Source: Sphingomonas ginsenosidivorax (lineage in GTDB: Bacteria > Pseudomonadota > Alphaproteobacteria > Sphingomonadales > Sphingomonadaceae). From it: DNA of 64,000 nt. Below the pieces are notes generated by a model that ran no database searches, was not told where the DNA came from, and worked only from the letters and a program-made list of their open reading frames with translations. This document shows, piece by piece, positions 43,131-51,049 of this stretch. The translations under genes were made by a program, and so were the position numbers. Location of the stretch: the NCBI RefSeq assembly GCF_007995065.1, contig NZ_VOQR01000001.1:3848501-3912500 (forward strand), given 5' to 3'. Position 1 is the stretch's first letter. Each line of letters opens with the position of its first letter.

Positions 43131-44324
43131 GTGGCGATCGTGTCCTTGCCGAAGATCAAGCATGTCCGGGCGTTCGTCGTCCGCGGCGGTGGCGCCGACT
43201 ATCACGACCAGGGCGCAGGCCACTGGATCGACGATCACATCGCCACGCCGATGAGCCGCTATCCCGAATATCGCCAGTCGCGGCAGAGCTTCGGCATCAA
43301 CGTGCTGGGCACGTTGGTCGTCGAGATCGAGGCCGAGGACGGCACGATCGGTTTTGCGGTCACCACCGGCGGCGAGCCCGCGGCGTTCATCGTCGAGAAG
43401 CATCTCGCGCGCTTCCTCGAAGGACGCAGCCCGACCGAGTACGAGAAGATCTGGGACCAGATGTACTTCTCGACGCAATATTACGGTCGCAAGGGGATCG
43501 TGGTGAACGCGATCTCGGGCGTCGATCTCGCGCTCTGGGACCTGCTCGGCAAGCTGCGCCAGGAGCCGGTCTATCACCTGCTCGGCGGCGCGGTGCGCGA
43601 CGAGTTGCAATTCTATGCGACCGGCGCGCGTCCCGACATCGCCAAGGAGCTCGGCTTCATCGGCGGCAAGATGCCGCTCCACCACGGCCCCGCCGAGGGC
43701 GTCGAGGGGATGAAGAAGAACATCGCGATGATCGCCGACATGCGCGCGAAGTGCGGCGACGATTTCTGGCTGATGCTCGATTGCTGGATGGCGCTCGACG
43801 TCGACTACGCCACCCGCCTGGCGATCGCGGCGCACGAACATGGTCTGAAATGGATCGAAGAGGCGATCAGCCCCGACGACTATTGGGGCTATGCGGAATT
43901 GAAGCGCAACGTTCCCAAGGGGATGCTCGTCACCACCGGCGAGCATGAAGCGACGCGTTGGGGCTTCCGCATGCTGCTCGAGATGGATTGCTGCGACATC
44001 ATCCAGCCCGATGTCGGCTGGTGCGGGGGCGTGACCGAGCTGCTCAAGATCAGTGCGCTGGCCGACGCGCATGGCAAGATGGTCGTGCCGCACGGGTCGA
44101 GCGTCTACAGCTATCACTTCGTGATCACGCGCCACAATTCGCCGTTCGCCGAGTTCCTGATGATGCATCCGGGGCCGACCGAGGTTGTGCCGATGTTCCA
44201 CCCGCAGCTGATCGGCGAGCCCGTGCCGCAGAACGGCCGGCTGAAAGCCAGCGCGCTCGACGCGCCGGGCTTCGGCGTCGAGCTCAATCGGGATATCCCG
44301 ATGCACCGTCCTTACACCCACTAA
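43131..44324 (+). CDS. rhmD: L-rhamnonate dehydratase (LRA3)
   Basis: 397 residues from a GTG with GAGGAG upstream. Enolase-superfamily enzyme closely matching E. coli RhmD along its length ([43 protein letters not shown]). Metal ligands Asp217, Glu243, Glu271 and catalytic His321 ([10 protein letters not shown]) are present. It converts L-rhamnonate to 2-keto-3-deoxy-L-rhamnonate in the cytoplasm. First gene of the seven-gene plus-strand operon that runs to 50001. Confidence 0.95.
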   Translation: MAIVSLPKIKHVRAFVVRGGGADYHDQGAGHWIDDHIATPMSRYPEYRQSRQSFGINVLGTLVVEIEAEDGTIGFAVTTGGEPAAFIVEKHLARFLEGRSPTEYEKIWDQMYFSTQYYGRKGIVVNAISGVDLALWDLLGKLRQEPVYHLLGGAVRDELQFYATGARPDIAKELGFIGGKMPLHHGPAEGVEGMKKNIAMIADMRAKCGDDFWLMLDCWMALDVDYATRLAIAAHEHGLKWIEEAISPDDYWGYAELKRNVPKGMLVTTGEHEATRWGFRMLLEMDCCDIIQPDVGWCGGVTELLKISALADAHGKMVVPHGSSVYSYHFVITRHNSPFAEFLMMHPGPTEVVPMFHPQLIGEPVPQNGRLKASALDAPGFGVELNRDIPMHRPYTH

Positions 44325-44341
44325 GTCGAAAGCCGCTTCCC

Positions 44342-45211
44342 ATGAAATTGTGCCGCTACGGTCCGCTGGGCCAGGAAAAGCCGGGCCTGGTCGATGCCGA
44401 CGGGCGCATCCGCTCGCTCGCAGACCATGCCGACTTCACGCCCGAGACGCTCGCGCCCGACGCGCTGGCCAAGCTCGCCGCGATCGACGTGGCGTCGCTG
44501 CCGGTCGTCGAGGGGACGCCGCGCTACGGGGTCCCGATCGCCAACGTCGGCAAGATCGTCGCGATCGGGCTCAACTACCGTGACCACGCGATCGAATCGA
44601 ACCTGCCGATCCCGAGCGAGCCGATCATGTTCGGCAAGGCGCTCTCCAGCCTGACCGGCCCCAACGACCAGGTCGTGTTGCCGAAGGATTCGACGCACAG
44701 CGACTGGGAAGTCGAGCTGGGCGTCGTGATCGGCACCACCTGCCGCTACGTCGAGGAAGCGGATGCGCTGAACCACGTCGCCGGTTACGTCCTCGCCAAC
44801 GACGTGTCGGAGCGCTTCAACCAGAAGCAGCGCGGCACGCAGTGGAGCAAGGGCAAGGGCCACGACACCTTCTGCCCGGTCGGCCCCTGGCTGGTGACCG
44901 CGGACGAGGTCGGCGATCCGCAGGACCTCGCCATGTATCTCGACGTCAACGGCACGCGGATGCAGACCGGCAACACCGCAACGATGATCTTCTCGGTGAA
45001 GGAAATCATCGCCTATGCCAGCCAGTATGTGACGCTGTTCCCCGGCGACATCATCATCACCGGCACGCCGCCGGGCGTCGGCGAGGGCAAGAAGCCCGAC
45101 GCGATGTATCTGAAGGCAGGCGACGTGATGGAGCTCGGCATCGCCAAGCTCGGCACGCAGCGTCAAGACGTGGTGGCCTGGCGTCACCTCGGCGCGGGCA
45201 AGCTCGCATGA
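44342..45211 (+). CDS. 2,4-diketo-3-deoxy-L-rhamnonate hydrolase (LRA6), FAH superfamily
   Basis: 289 residues from the ATG at 44342. FAH signatures: GLNYRDHAIESNLPIPSEP, metal-binding SDWEVELGVVIG with its Glu residues, DVSERFNQKQRGTQW, KGHDTFCPVGPWLV and GDIIITGTPPGVGEG. Between rhamnonate dehydratase and an SDR of the LRA5 type, it should hydrolyse the diketo acid to pyruvate and L-lactate, as shown for the Sphingomonas LRA pathway. Its start lies 17 bases after the dehydratase stop and its end overlaps the SDR by 4 bases. Confidence 0.88.
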   Translation: MKLCRYGPLGQEKPGLVDADGRIRSLADHADFTPETLAPDALAKLAAIDVASLPVVEGTPRYGVPIANVGKIVAIGLNYRDHAIESNLPIPSEPIMFGKALSSLTGPNDQVVLPKDSTHSDWEVELGVVIGTTCRYVEEADALNHVAGYVLANDVSERFNQKQRGTQWSKGKGHDTFCPVGPWLVTADEVGDPQDLAMYLDVNGTRMQTGNTATMIFSVKEIIAYASQYVTLFPGDIIITGTPPGVGEGKKPDAMYLKAGDVMELGIAKLGTQRQDVVAWRHLGAGKLA

Positions 45212-45957
45212 GCGTCTATCAGGGACGCTTCGACGGTCGCTGCGCGATCGTAACCGGCGGCGCGTCGGGTCTCGGCAAGGACGTCGCCCGGCGCATCGTC
45301 GCCGAAGGTGGCAAGGTCGTGCTTTGGGACCTGAACGCCGACGCGCTGGCGGCGGCGAAGGACGAGATCGGCGCGGCGCACGTCGTCGCGCTCGACGTTT
45401 CGGACCAGGCCGCGGTCGAAGCGGCCGCGACGGCGAGCGTCGAGGCGATGGGCAAGGTCGACATCCTCGTCTGCTCGGCCGGGATCACCGGCGCGACCGG
45501 ACCGGTGCACGAATACCCGCTCGACAGCTGGCGGCGGGTCATCGACATCAACCTCAACGGCCTGTTCTATTGCTGCCGCGCGGTCGTGCCGTATTTGCTC
45601 GCGAACGGCTATGGCCGGATCGTCAACCTGGCGTCGGTCGCGGGCAAGGAAGGCAACCCCAACGCATCGGCCTATTCGGCATCGAAGGCGGGCGTGATCG
45701 GGCTGACCAAGTCGCTCGGCAAGGAACTCGCGACGAAGAACATCATCGCCAACGCACTGACGCCGGCGACGTTCGAAAGCCCGATCCTCGCGCAGCTGCC
45801 GGCGAGCCAGGTCGACTACATGCGCGGCAAGATCCCGATGGGTCGTCTCGGCGAAATCCACGAATCGACCGCGATGGTGTGCTTCATGGCGTCGGAGGAG
45901 TGCAGCTTCACCACCGCATCGACGTTCGACACCTCAGGCGGCCGGACTACTTTCTAG
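45208..45957 (+). CDS. 2-keto-3-deoxy-L-rhamnonate 4-dehydrogenase (LRA5), SDR family
   Basis: 249 residues. NAD-binding GGASGLG (17-23), active-site Ser143, Tyr156 and Lys160 (YSASK), NAG replaced by CSAG at 89-92, as seen in some SDRs. In the gene order dehydratase-hydrolase-SDR it is the C4 oxidation of 2-keto-3-deoxy-L-rhamnonate that makes the substrate for the FAH hydrolase. ATGA overlap with the hydrolase stop. Confidence 0.87.
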   Translation: MSVYQGRFDGRCAIVTGGASGLGKDVARRIVAEGGKVVLWDLNADALAAAKDEIGAAHVVALDVSDQAAVEAAATASVEAMGKVDILVCSAGITGATGPVHEYPLDSWRRVIDINLNGLFYCCRAVVPYLLANGYGRIVNLASVAGKEGNPNASAYSASKAGVIGLTKSLGKELATKNIIANALTPATFESPILAQLPASQVDYMRGKIPMGRLGEIHESTAMVCFMASEECSFTTASTFDTSGGRTTF

Positions 45958-45965
45958 ACCGCAAT

Positions 45966-46084
45966 CCTCCCCCGCCAGGGGGAGGTGTCACCGTAGGTGA
46001 CGGAGGGGGCGGACACGAAACAGATGTCGTCGTTACCGCCCCCTCCGTCTGGCTACGCCAGCCACCTCCCCCTGGCGGGGGAGG
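45966..46084. repeat. Inverted repeat with perfect 22-bp outer arms
   Basis: Arms at 45966-45987 and 46063-46084 are exact reverse complements (C-rich, centred on CCGCCAGG / CCTGGCGG), with inner GTGACGGAGGGGGCGG / CCGCCCCCTCCGTC arms as well. It fills the 207-base gap in the rhamnose operon between the SDR and lactonase genes. Structure resembles small palindromic mobile repeats. The rest of the gap shows only the GGAGAGG before the lactonase. Confidence 0.85.
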
Positions 46085-46164
46085 ATGAGGTGGCGCCGAA
46101 CTGCACCTTACCGCCGCAGCCACTCGACACGAAGCGGCACGGCACCCCCCCCGGAGAGGCCGCA

Positions 46165-47067
46165 ATGATCCCGTTCGTCGATGCCCATATCCACCTCTGG
46201 GACCTCGCCCACATCCGTTATGCGTGGCTGACGCCGCCGTTCGGCGAAGACGGCCCCAATGGCAGCGTTGCCGCGATCGCGCGCAATTATGGCATCGCCG
46301 ACTACCGCGCCGACCTCGCGCGCTGGAACGTCGTCGGCGCGGTGCACGTCGACGCAGGCGCGGACCCTGCGCAGGCAGTAGACGAAACGCGCTGGCTCGA
46401 AGCGATCGCCGACGCCGACGGCCTGCCGAGCGGCATCGTCGCCTACGCACCGCTCGACGACCCCGATGTCGACACGCAGCTCACCGCGCAGGCCGCGCAC
46501 CCTCACGTCCGCGGCATCCGGCAGATCGTCAACTGGCACCGCGACTCACTGCGCAGCTACACGCCGCGCAACGTCACGCAGGACGCGCAGTGGCAGGCGG
46601 GCGTTGCAAAGCTCGCCGCGCACGAGTTGTCGTTCGACCTGCAATGCTACCCTGCGCAGATGCCCGGCCCCGCCCCGCTGTTCGCGCGCACCCCCGACGT
46701 CCCCGTCATCATCAACCATCTCGGCATGCCCGTGCTGAGCGACCCCGATGGTATCGCCGATTGGCGCGCCGGGCTCCGCGCGCTCGCCGCGATCCCGCAT
46801 GTCGCGATCAAGCTGTCGGGTCTCGGTTTCATCGCGCGCGACTGGACTCTCGAGCAGGTCCGCCCGTTCGTCCTCGAGGCGATCGACCTGTTCGGCCCCG
46901 ATCGCTGCATGATCGCGAGCGACACGCCCACCGACAAGCTTTTCGCGCCGATCGACCGCTATCTCGAGGCGTATCATTCGATCACCGCCGACTTCACCGA
47001 CGACGACCGTCGCGCGATGTTCGGCCGCAACGCCAACCGCATCTATCGTCTGGGGCTAGAGATATGA
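46165..47067 (+). CDS. L-rhamnono-lactonase (LRA2), amidohydrolase family (COG3618)
   Basis: 300 residues from the ATG at 46165, preceded by GGAGAGG; the frame is open further upstream through the repeat but that stretch is not protein-like. Amidohydrolase-2 motifs: DAHIHLWD (metal H-x-H), VHVDAG, NHLGMPVL and ASDTPTDKLF with the metal Asp. COG3618 includes characterised sugar lactonases for fuconate- and rhamnonate-type lactones. Its place in the LRA operon makes rhamnono-lactone the best substrate. RhaT overlaps it by 4 bases. Confidence 0.82.
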   Translation: MIPFVDAHIHLWDLAHIRYAWLTPPFGEDGPNGSVAAIARNYGIADYRADLARWNVVGAVHVDAGADPAQAVDETRWLEAIADADGLPSGIVAYAPLDDPDVDTQLTAQAAHPHVRGIRQIVNWHRDSLRSYTPRNVTQDAQWQAGVAKLAAHELSFDLQCYPAQMPGPAPLFARTPDVPVIINHLGMPVLSDPDGIADWRAGLRALAAIPHVAIKLSGLGFIARDWTLEQVRPFVLEAIDLFGPDRCMIASDTPTDKLFAPIDRYLEAYHSITADFTDDDRRAMFGRNANRIYRLGLEI

Positions 47068-48125
47068 ATCCATTGGTCGGCGTGATGTACCATTGGCTCG
47101 GGGGCCTCGCCTCGGCGAGCTTCTACGTGCCGTTCCGCGGCGTGAAGCGCTGGTCGTGGGAAATCTACTGGCTGACCGGCGGCATCTTCTCCTGGCTGTT
47201 CGCGCCGTGGTTCTTCGCGGGTCTCCAGACCAACGACCTGCTCGGCGTTCTCGGGCAGGCGCCCTCGACCGCGTTCTGGTGGCCGATCGTGTTCGGGCTG
47301 CTCTGGGGCTTTGGCGGGCTCGGCTACGGGCTGACGATGCGGTATCTCGGGCTTTCGCTCGGGATGGCGGTGGTACTGGGACTGTGCACCGTGTTCGGGA
47401 CGCTGATCCCGCCGCTGTTCACCGGGGAGTTCCACGAGAAGCTGCTCGCTACCCAGTCGGGGCGCATCGTGCTGGCTGGCATCGGGCTGACCCTGGTCGG
47501 GATCGTCATCGTCGCGTTTGCCGGCGCGAAGAAGGATGCGTTGCTGACCGAGGCGCAGAAGGCGGCGGTGGTTGCCGAGTTCGATTTCAAGAAGGGCATT
47601 CTCGTCGCGATCGGCGCCGGCATCATGTCGGCCTGCTTCGCGTTCGGGCTCGCCGCAGGCGAGCCGATCAAGGCACTGTCGGCGGCGGCGGGCACCGGGC
47701 CGCTCTGGACCGGGTTGCCGGTGCTGTGCCTCGTGATGTTCGGCGGGCTGATCACCAACGGGCTGTGGTGCGCGTTCCTGATCCGAAAGAACCGCAGCGC
47801 AGGCCAGTGGGCGGGGCGCACTAACGACGGCGTCCGCCCCCCGCTGCTCGCCAATTTCGCGCTCAGCGCGCTCGCGGGCGTGACCTGGTATTTCCAGTTC
47901 TTCTTCTACACGATGGGCGAAAGCCAGATGGGGCGCCTCGGCTTCTCGAGCTGGACGCTGCACATGGCGAGCATCATCATCTTCGGCACGCTCTGGGGCT
48001 TCGCGTTCCGCGAGTGGCGCGAGGCCGGCGCGAAGATCAAGGCAATCGTGTGGAGCGGGATCGGCGTGCTGATCCTCGCGACCGTCGTGATCGGCTATGG
48101 CAACAGCCTGGCGGTTGCGGCGTGA
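47064..48125 (+). CDS. rhaT: L-rhamnose:proton symporter RhaT family
   Basis: 353 residues with about ten hydrophobic helices. Signatures of RhaT: GVMYHWLGGLASASFYVPFR, WEIYWLTGGIFSWLFAPW, GGLGYGLTMRYLGLSLGM, GIMSACFAFGLAAGEPI and YFQFFFYTMGESQMG. It carries L-rhamnose across the inner membrane. The family is best known beside the RhaABD pathway; here it serves the oxidative LRA route. It is overlapped at both ends by operon neighbours. Confidence 0.92.
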   Translation: MNPLVGVMYHWLGGLASASFYVPFRGVKRWSWEIYWLTGGIFSWLFAPWFFAGLQTNDLLGVLGQAPSTAFWWPIVFGLLWGFGGLGYGLTMRYLGLSLGMAVVLGLCTVFGTLIPPLFTGEFHEKLLATQSGRIVLAGIGLTLVGIVIVAFAGAKKDALLTEAQKAAVVAEFDFKKGILVAIGAGIMSACFAFGLAAGEPIKALSAAAGTGPLWTGLPVLCLVMFGGLITNGLWCAFLIRKNRSAGQWAGRTNDGVRPPLLANFALSALAGVTWYFQFFFYTMGESQMGRLGFSSWTLHMASIIIFGTLWGFAFREWREAGAKIKAIVWSGIGVLILATVVIGYGNSLAVAA

Positions 48126-49186
48126 AGGCAATCCTCCTGGCGGGGCTGCTCGCGCTTGCCGGTGCCGCACCCGCTGCGCCGGCGAACGACGCGCCGCTGG
48201 TGCTGACCGCGATGCATCTCCACGACCCGTGGATCGTCGCGGACAAGACGACCAAGACCTATCACCTGTTCACGCGCAACGAAGTCGCGATGACCGGCGA
48301 CACGCGGCTCGGCACGATGGTCTATACCAGCCGCGATCTGAAGCATTGGAGCAAGCCCAAGCTCGCCTTCGTGCTGCCCGACACCGTCTGGGCCAAGGCG
48401 GGCAGCTGGGCGCCCGAAGTGCATCAGTGGAAGGGGAAATGGTACCTCTTCACGACCTATCATGATTCCGCAGCCCTACTCGGCCGCAACGGCGCGCGCG
48501 CGACCTATCGGCGGGGCACCGTGCTCGCGGTCGCCGACCGGATCGACGGGCCGTACACGCTGGTGCGCGGTGGCGAGCCGATCGCGCCGAAGGAATTGAT
48601 GACGCTCGACGGGTCGCTCTACGTCGATCCCAGGGGCAAGCCCTGGCTCGTCTATGCGCATGAATGGTGGCAGACGACCGTGGGCACGATGGAAGCGATC
48701 CCGCTCACCGACGACCTCGCCGCCGCCGGACCGCCGCGCGTGCTGTTCCGTGCGAACGAGGCGTCGTGGGTCGTTGGGCAGAAGCAGCCCGACGGCGACA
48801 CCGTGTACGTGACCGACGGCCCCGAACTCTATCGCAGCAAGACCGGCAAGCTGCTGATGCTGTGGTCGAGCTACGGCAAAAAGGGCTATGTCGAGGCGCA
48901 GGCGCGCTCGACGTCCGGCGGGCTGGAAGGGCCGTGGGAGCAGCTCGGCACGCTGGTCGAGCGCGACAGCGGCCACGGCATGCTGTTCCACACATTCGAG
49001 GGCAAATTGATGATGATCGTCCACCGGCCGTTCAATTATGCGCTCGGGAAACTCTACGAGATGCGCGACGATGGCGACCGGCTGTCGGTGGTGCGCGAGG
49101 CGACCGAGCTCGACGGCGAGGCCTATCCGACGCACCCGTGCGTGCCGGGGCATTCGTCGTTCGACGGCGCGGCGCCGGGGTGTTGA
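48122..49186 (+). CDS. GH43-like glycosidase, exported
   Basis: 354 residues from a GTG overlapping the RhaT stop. Signal peptide ILLAGLLALAGAAPAAPA. Five-bladed propeller with catalytic base Asp in HLHDPWIV, WAPEVHQWKGKWYLF, TLDGSLYVDPRGKPWLVYAHEW (transition-state Asp and acid Glu region) and DSGHGMLFHTFEGKLMM. GH43 enzymes mostly remove arabinofuranose, xylose or galactose from side chains. Placement in the rhamnose operon suggests removal of RG-I side-chain sugars. Subfamily not resolved. Confidence 0.72.
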   Translation: MKAILLAGLLALAGAAPAAPANDAPLVLTAMHLHDPWIVADKTTKTYHLFTRNEVAMTGDTRLGTMVYTSRDLKHWSKPKLAFVLPDTVWAKAGSWAPEVHQWKGKWYLFTTYHDSAALLGRNGARATYRRGTVLAVADRIDGPYTLVRGGEPIAPKELMTLDGSLYVDPRGKPWLVYAHEWWQTTVGTMEAIPLTDDLAAAGPPRVLFRANEASWVVGQKQPDGDTVYVTDGPELYRSKTGKLLMLWSSYGKKGYVEAQARSTSGGLEGPWEQLGTLVERDSGHGMLFHTFEGKLMMIVHRPFNYALGKLYEMRDDGDRLSVVREATELDGEAYPTHPCVPGHSSFDGAAPGC

Positions 49187-49188
49187 GC

Positions 49189-50001
49189 ATGCTCGGCGCC
49201 GATAGCGTCTGGCCGCTCTGGGGCGACGCGGCCGCGGTGACGTTCGACGATCCTGCCACCGTACCCGATGTCGCCGTGGTTTCCGCGGTCGAGGCGCCGG
49301 TACTGCTCGGTTTTCGGGCGCGTGAGCTCAACGGCCGCGCGATGCTCGTGCTGGGCGGCGGCGGCTACACCGCGCTGATGGTCGGGCGCGAAGGCGTGCA
49401 GGTCGCACGTTGGCTCACCGGGCTTGGGTACAACGCCTATGTCCTGATCCACCGATTCCCGAACGCCGCCAACGGACCGTCCGCACCGCTCGACGACGCA
49501 GTCGAGGCGATGCGGCTGATCCGCGCGCATGACGACACGCCGGTTGGCGTCGTCGGCCTGTCGTCGGGCGGGCATCTCGCGGCGTGCCTCGCTGCCGAAT
49601 ATCCGTCGGACTGGGTTGCGCGATCTGACGCGGATCGCCCCGACCTGTTCGTCATCGGCTACGCGCCGATCTCGACCAATGCGAAGGGGCGCACGATCAT
49701 CGCCGACAAGCCGTCCCTGCCGCCGGTCGAGAAACAGGCGATGTACGACCGGCTGCAGCCCGATGCGCAGCTGCTGCCGGCGCCGCCGCCTGCGTTCATC
49801 GTCTATGCGGGCAACGATCCCGTCGTGCCGGTCGAGAATGCGCGGCGGCTGCATGCCGCGTGGCAGCGGGCGGGTGGTGCGGCGGAGCTTCACGTGTTCG
49901 GCGACGCGCCGCATGGCTTCGCGCTGGATACGAAGGATATGCCGGTGTCGATCTGGCCGATGCTGTGCGAAGCATGGCTGCGGCAGGTCGGGTTTCTCTA
50001 G
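49189..50001 (+). CDS. Alpha/beta hydrolase, cytoplasmic
   Basis: 270 residues from the ATG at 49189; in-frame GTG (49180) and TTG (49183, overlapping the GH43 stop) are other possible starts. No signal peptide, unlike the esterases at 18912 and 42011. Motifs MLVLGGGGYTAL, nucleophile elbow GLSSGGHLAACL, Asp in YAGNDPVVPVE and His in FGDAPHGFALD. Last gene of the plus-strand rhamnose operon. It could remove acetyl groups from sugars after import. Substrate unknown. Confidence 0.7.
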   Translation: MLGADSVWPLWGDAAAVTFDDPATVPDVAVVSAVEAPVLLGFRARELNGRAMLVLGGGGYTALMVGREGVQVARWLTGLGYNAYVLIHRFPNAANGPSAPLDDAVEAMRLIRAHDDTPVGVVGLSSGGHLAACLAAEYPSDWVARSDADRPDLFVIGYAPISTNAKGRTIIADKPSLPPVEKQAMYDRLQPDAQLLPAPPPAFIVYAGNDPVVPVENARRLHAAWQRAGGAAELHVFGDAPHGFALDTKDMPVSIWPMLCEAWLRQVGFL

Positions 50002-50008
50002 TCCCGGT

Positions 50009-50085
50009 TTTCCTGCGAACGCAGGAACCCAGGGTCTGGTAGCGCAGCGCCCGTAACCCTGGGCTCCCGCGTTCGCGGGAGAACG
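50009..50085. repeat. Composite palindrome between convergent operons
   Basis: Two perfect 7-bp hairpins (TCCTGCG-AA-CGCAGGA, 50011-50026; TCCCGCG-TT-CGCGGGA, 50065-50080) flank an inner inverted pair (CCCAGGGT / ACCCTGGG). It begins 7 bases past the esterase stop and ends 1 base before the convergent glycosidase stop. Likely a REP-like element that may also end transcription. Confidence 0.8.
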
Positions 50086-50086
50086 A

Positions 50087-51049
50087 TCAAGGCTTTAGCA
50101 CGACCTCGGTCGGCGCCTCGCGATCGACTGATATCACGCCGTCTTTCTCGCGCAGTTCGGCGATCTGCAGCACGCTGCGCCGGTGCCACTCCGGATCGGA
50201 CGCCGCGCGCGGCTCGCCCGATTGCTGCACGAAATAGACGATGTACGCGCGGTCGCCCGCGACAATGACGTCGGGATGCTGCCCCTTGGCGCGATCGGTC
50301 TCGGCCTTGCCGGGGTCGGCGAGCAGATAGCCCGGCTGGCGCGTCCACGCGGTGCCGTCATCGGAGCGCATCAGCAGCAGGCCCTTCCAGGCGTCCGACA
50401 CCAGCCACCAGCGCCCCCGCCAGCGGAAGGCCTTGGGGCCTTCGCCGGGGGTGTCGGTCAGCCGGTCCTTGACGCTCCAGTGGACCAGGTCGCTGCTGTC
50501 GGCGGTGCGGATCGCCTTGTTCATTCGCTCGTCGTTGAAGAACAGGCGATAGCCGCCAGCGGGCAGCGCGACGACGCTGGCATCGATTACGCGGTCCGAC
50601 CCTAGGTCGAGACGCTCGTCGCAGCTCCAGCTTTTGAGGTCCTTGCTGGTAAGATGGACTAGGAAGCGAGGGGCGTTCCAGTCGCGGAAGATTCCGGGGA
50701 CCACCGTCACCCACATGTGCCACGTTCCGCCGAACCGCTCGACGTCGGGCGCCCACAAGGTCGCGCCGGTGCACGCTGCCGGGATCGCCGCGACGCCGCC
50801 ATAGCGCCAGCGGGCGCCGTCCTTCGACCGTGCGGTGACGATCGCGGTGCCGTGCACCCAGCGCACGTCCTCCGGATCGTCCATCGGCAGGTCGGCGCGG
50901 CGGTTGGTGTAGAACATCACCCATTCGCGCGTCTTCGGATCATAGACCGTCGACGGGTCCGCCGCGCCGTCGTGCACCGGATCGCGGAACAGCGGTTTGG
51001 GCGCGACGGGCGGCGATGCGGCGAGCAGCGCGATCGCCAGACCGATCAC
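50087..51049 (-). CDS. Five-bladed-propeller glycosidase (GH43-like), exported
   Basis: 320 residues from a GTG overlapping the transporter stop (GTGA). Signal peptide GLAIALLAASPPVAP. HDGAADPSTVYDPKT has the N-terminal catalytic-base Asp pattern; LWAPDVERFGGTWHMWVT and DRVIDASVVALPAGGYRLFFND (central Asp) follow, with GPKAFRWRGRWWLVSD carrying a possible acid Glu region. This fits the GH43/GH-F-like propeller enzymes but the family number is uncertain. Last gene of the minus-strand operon that starts at rhaM. Confidence 0.55.
   Translation of the reverse strand: MIGLAIALLAASPPVAPKPLFRDPVHDGAADPSTVYDPKTREWVMFYTNRRADLPMDDPEDVRWVHGTAIVTARSKDGARWRYGGVAAIPAACTGATLWAPDVERFGGTWHMWVTVVPGIFRDWNAPRFLVHLTSKDLKSWSCDERLDLGSDRVIDASVVALPAGGYRLFFNDERMNKAIRTADSSDLVHWSVKDRLTDTPGEGPKAFRWRGRWWLVSDAWKGLLLMRSDDGTAWTRQPGYLLADPGKAETDRAKGQHPDVIVAGDRAYIVYFVQQSGEPRAASDPEWHRRSVLQIAELREKDGVISVDREAPTEVVLKP

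Noticed and set aside
43131..44324. L-fuconate or galactonate dehydratase
   Set aside because: Motifs along the whole length fit RhmD better, and the LRA5/LRA6 neighbours, RhaT and RhaM agree with rhamnose.
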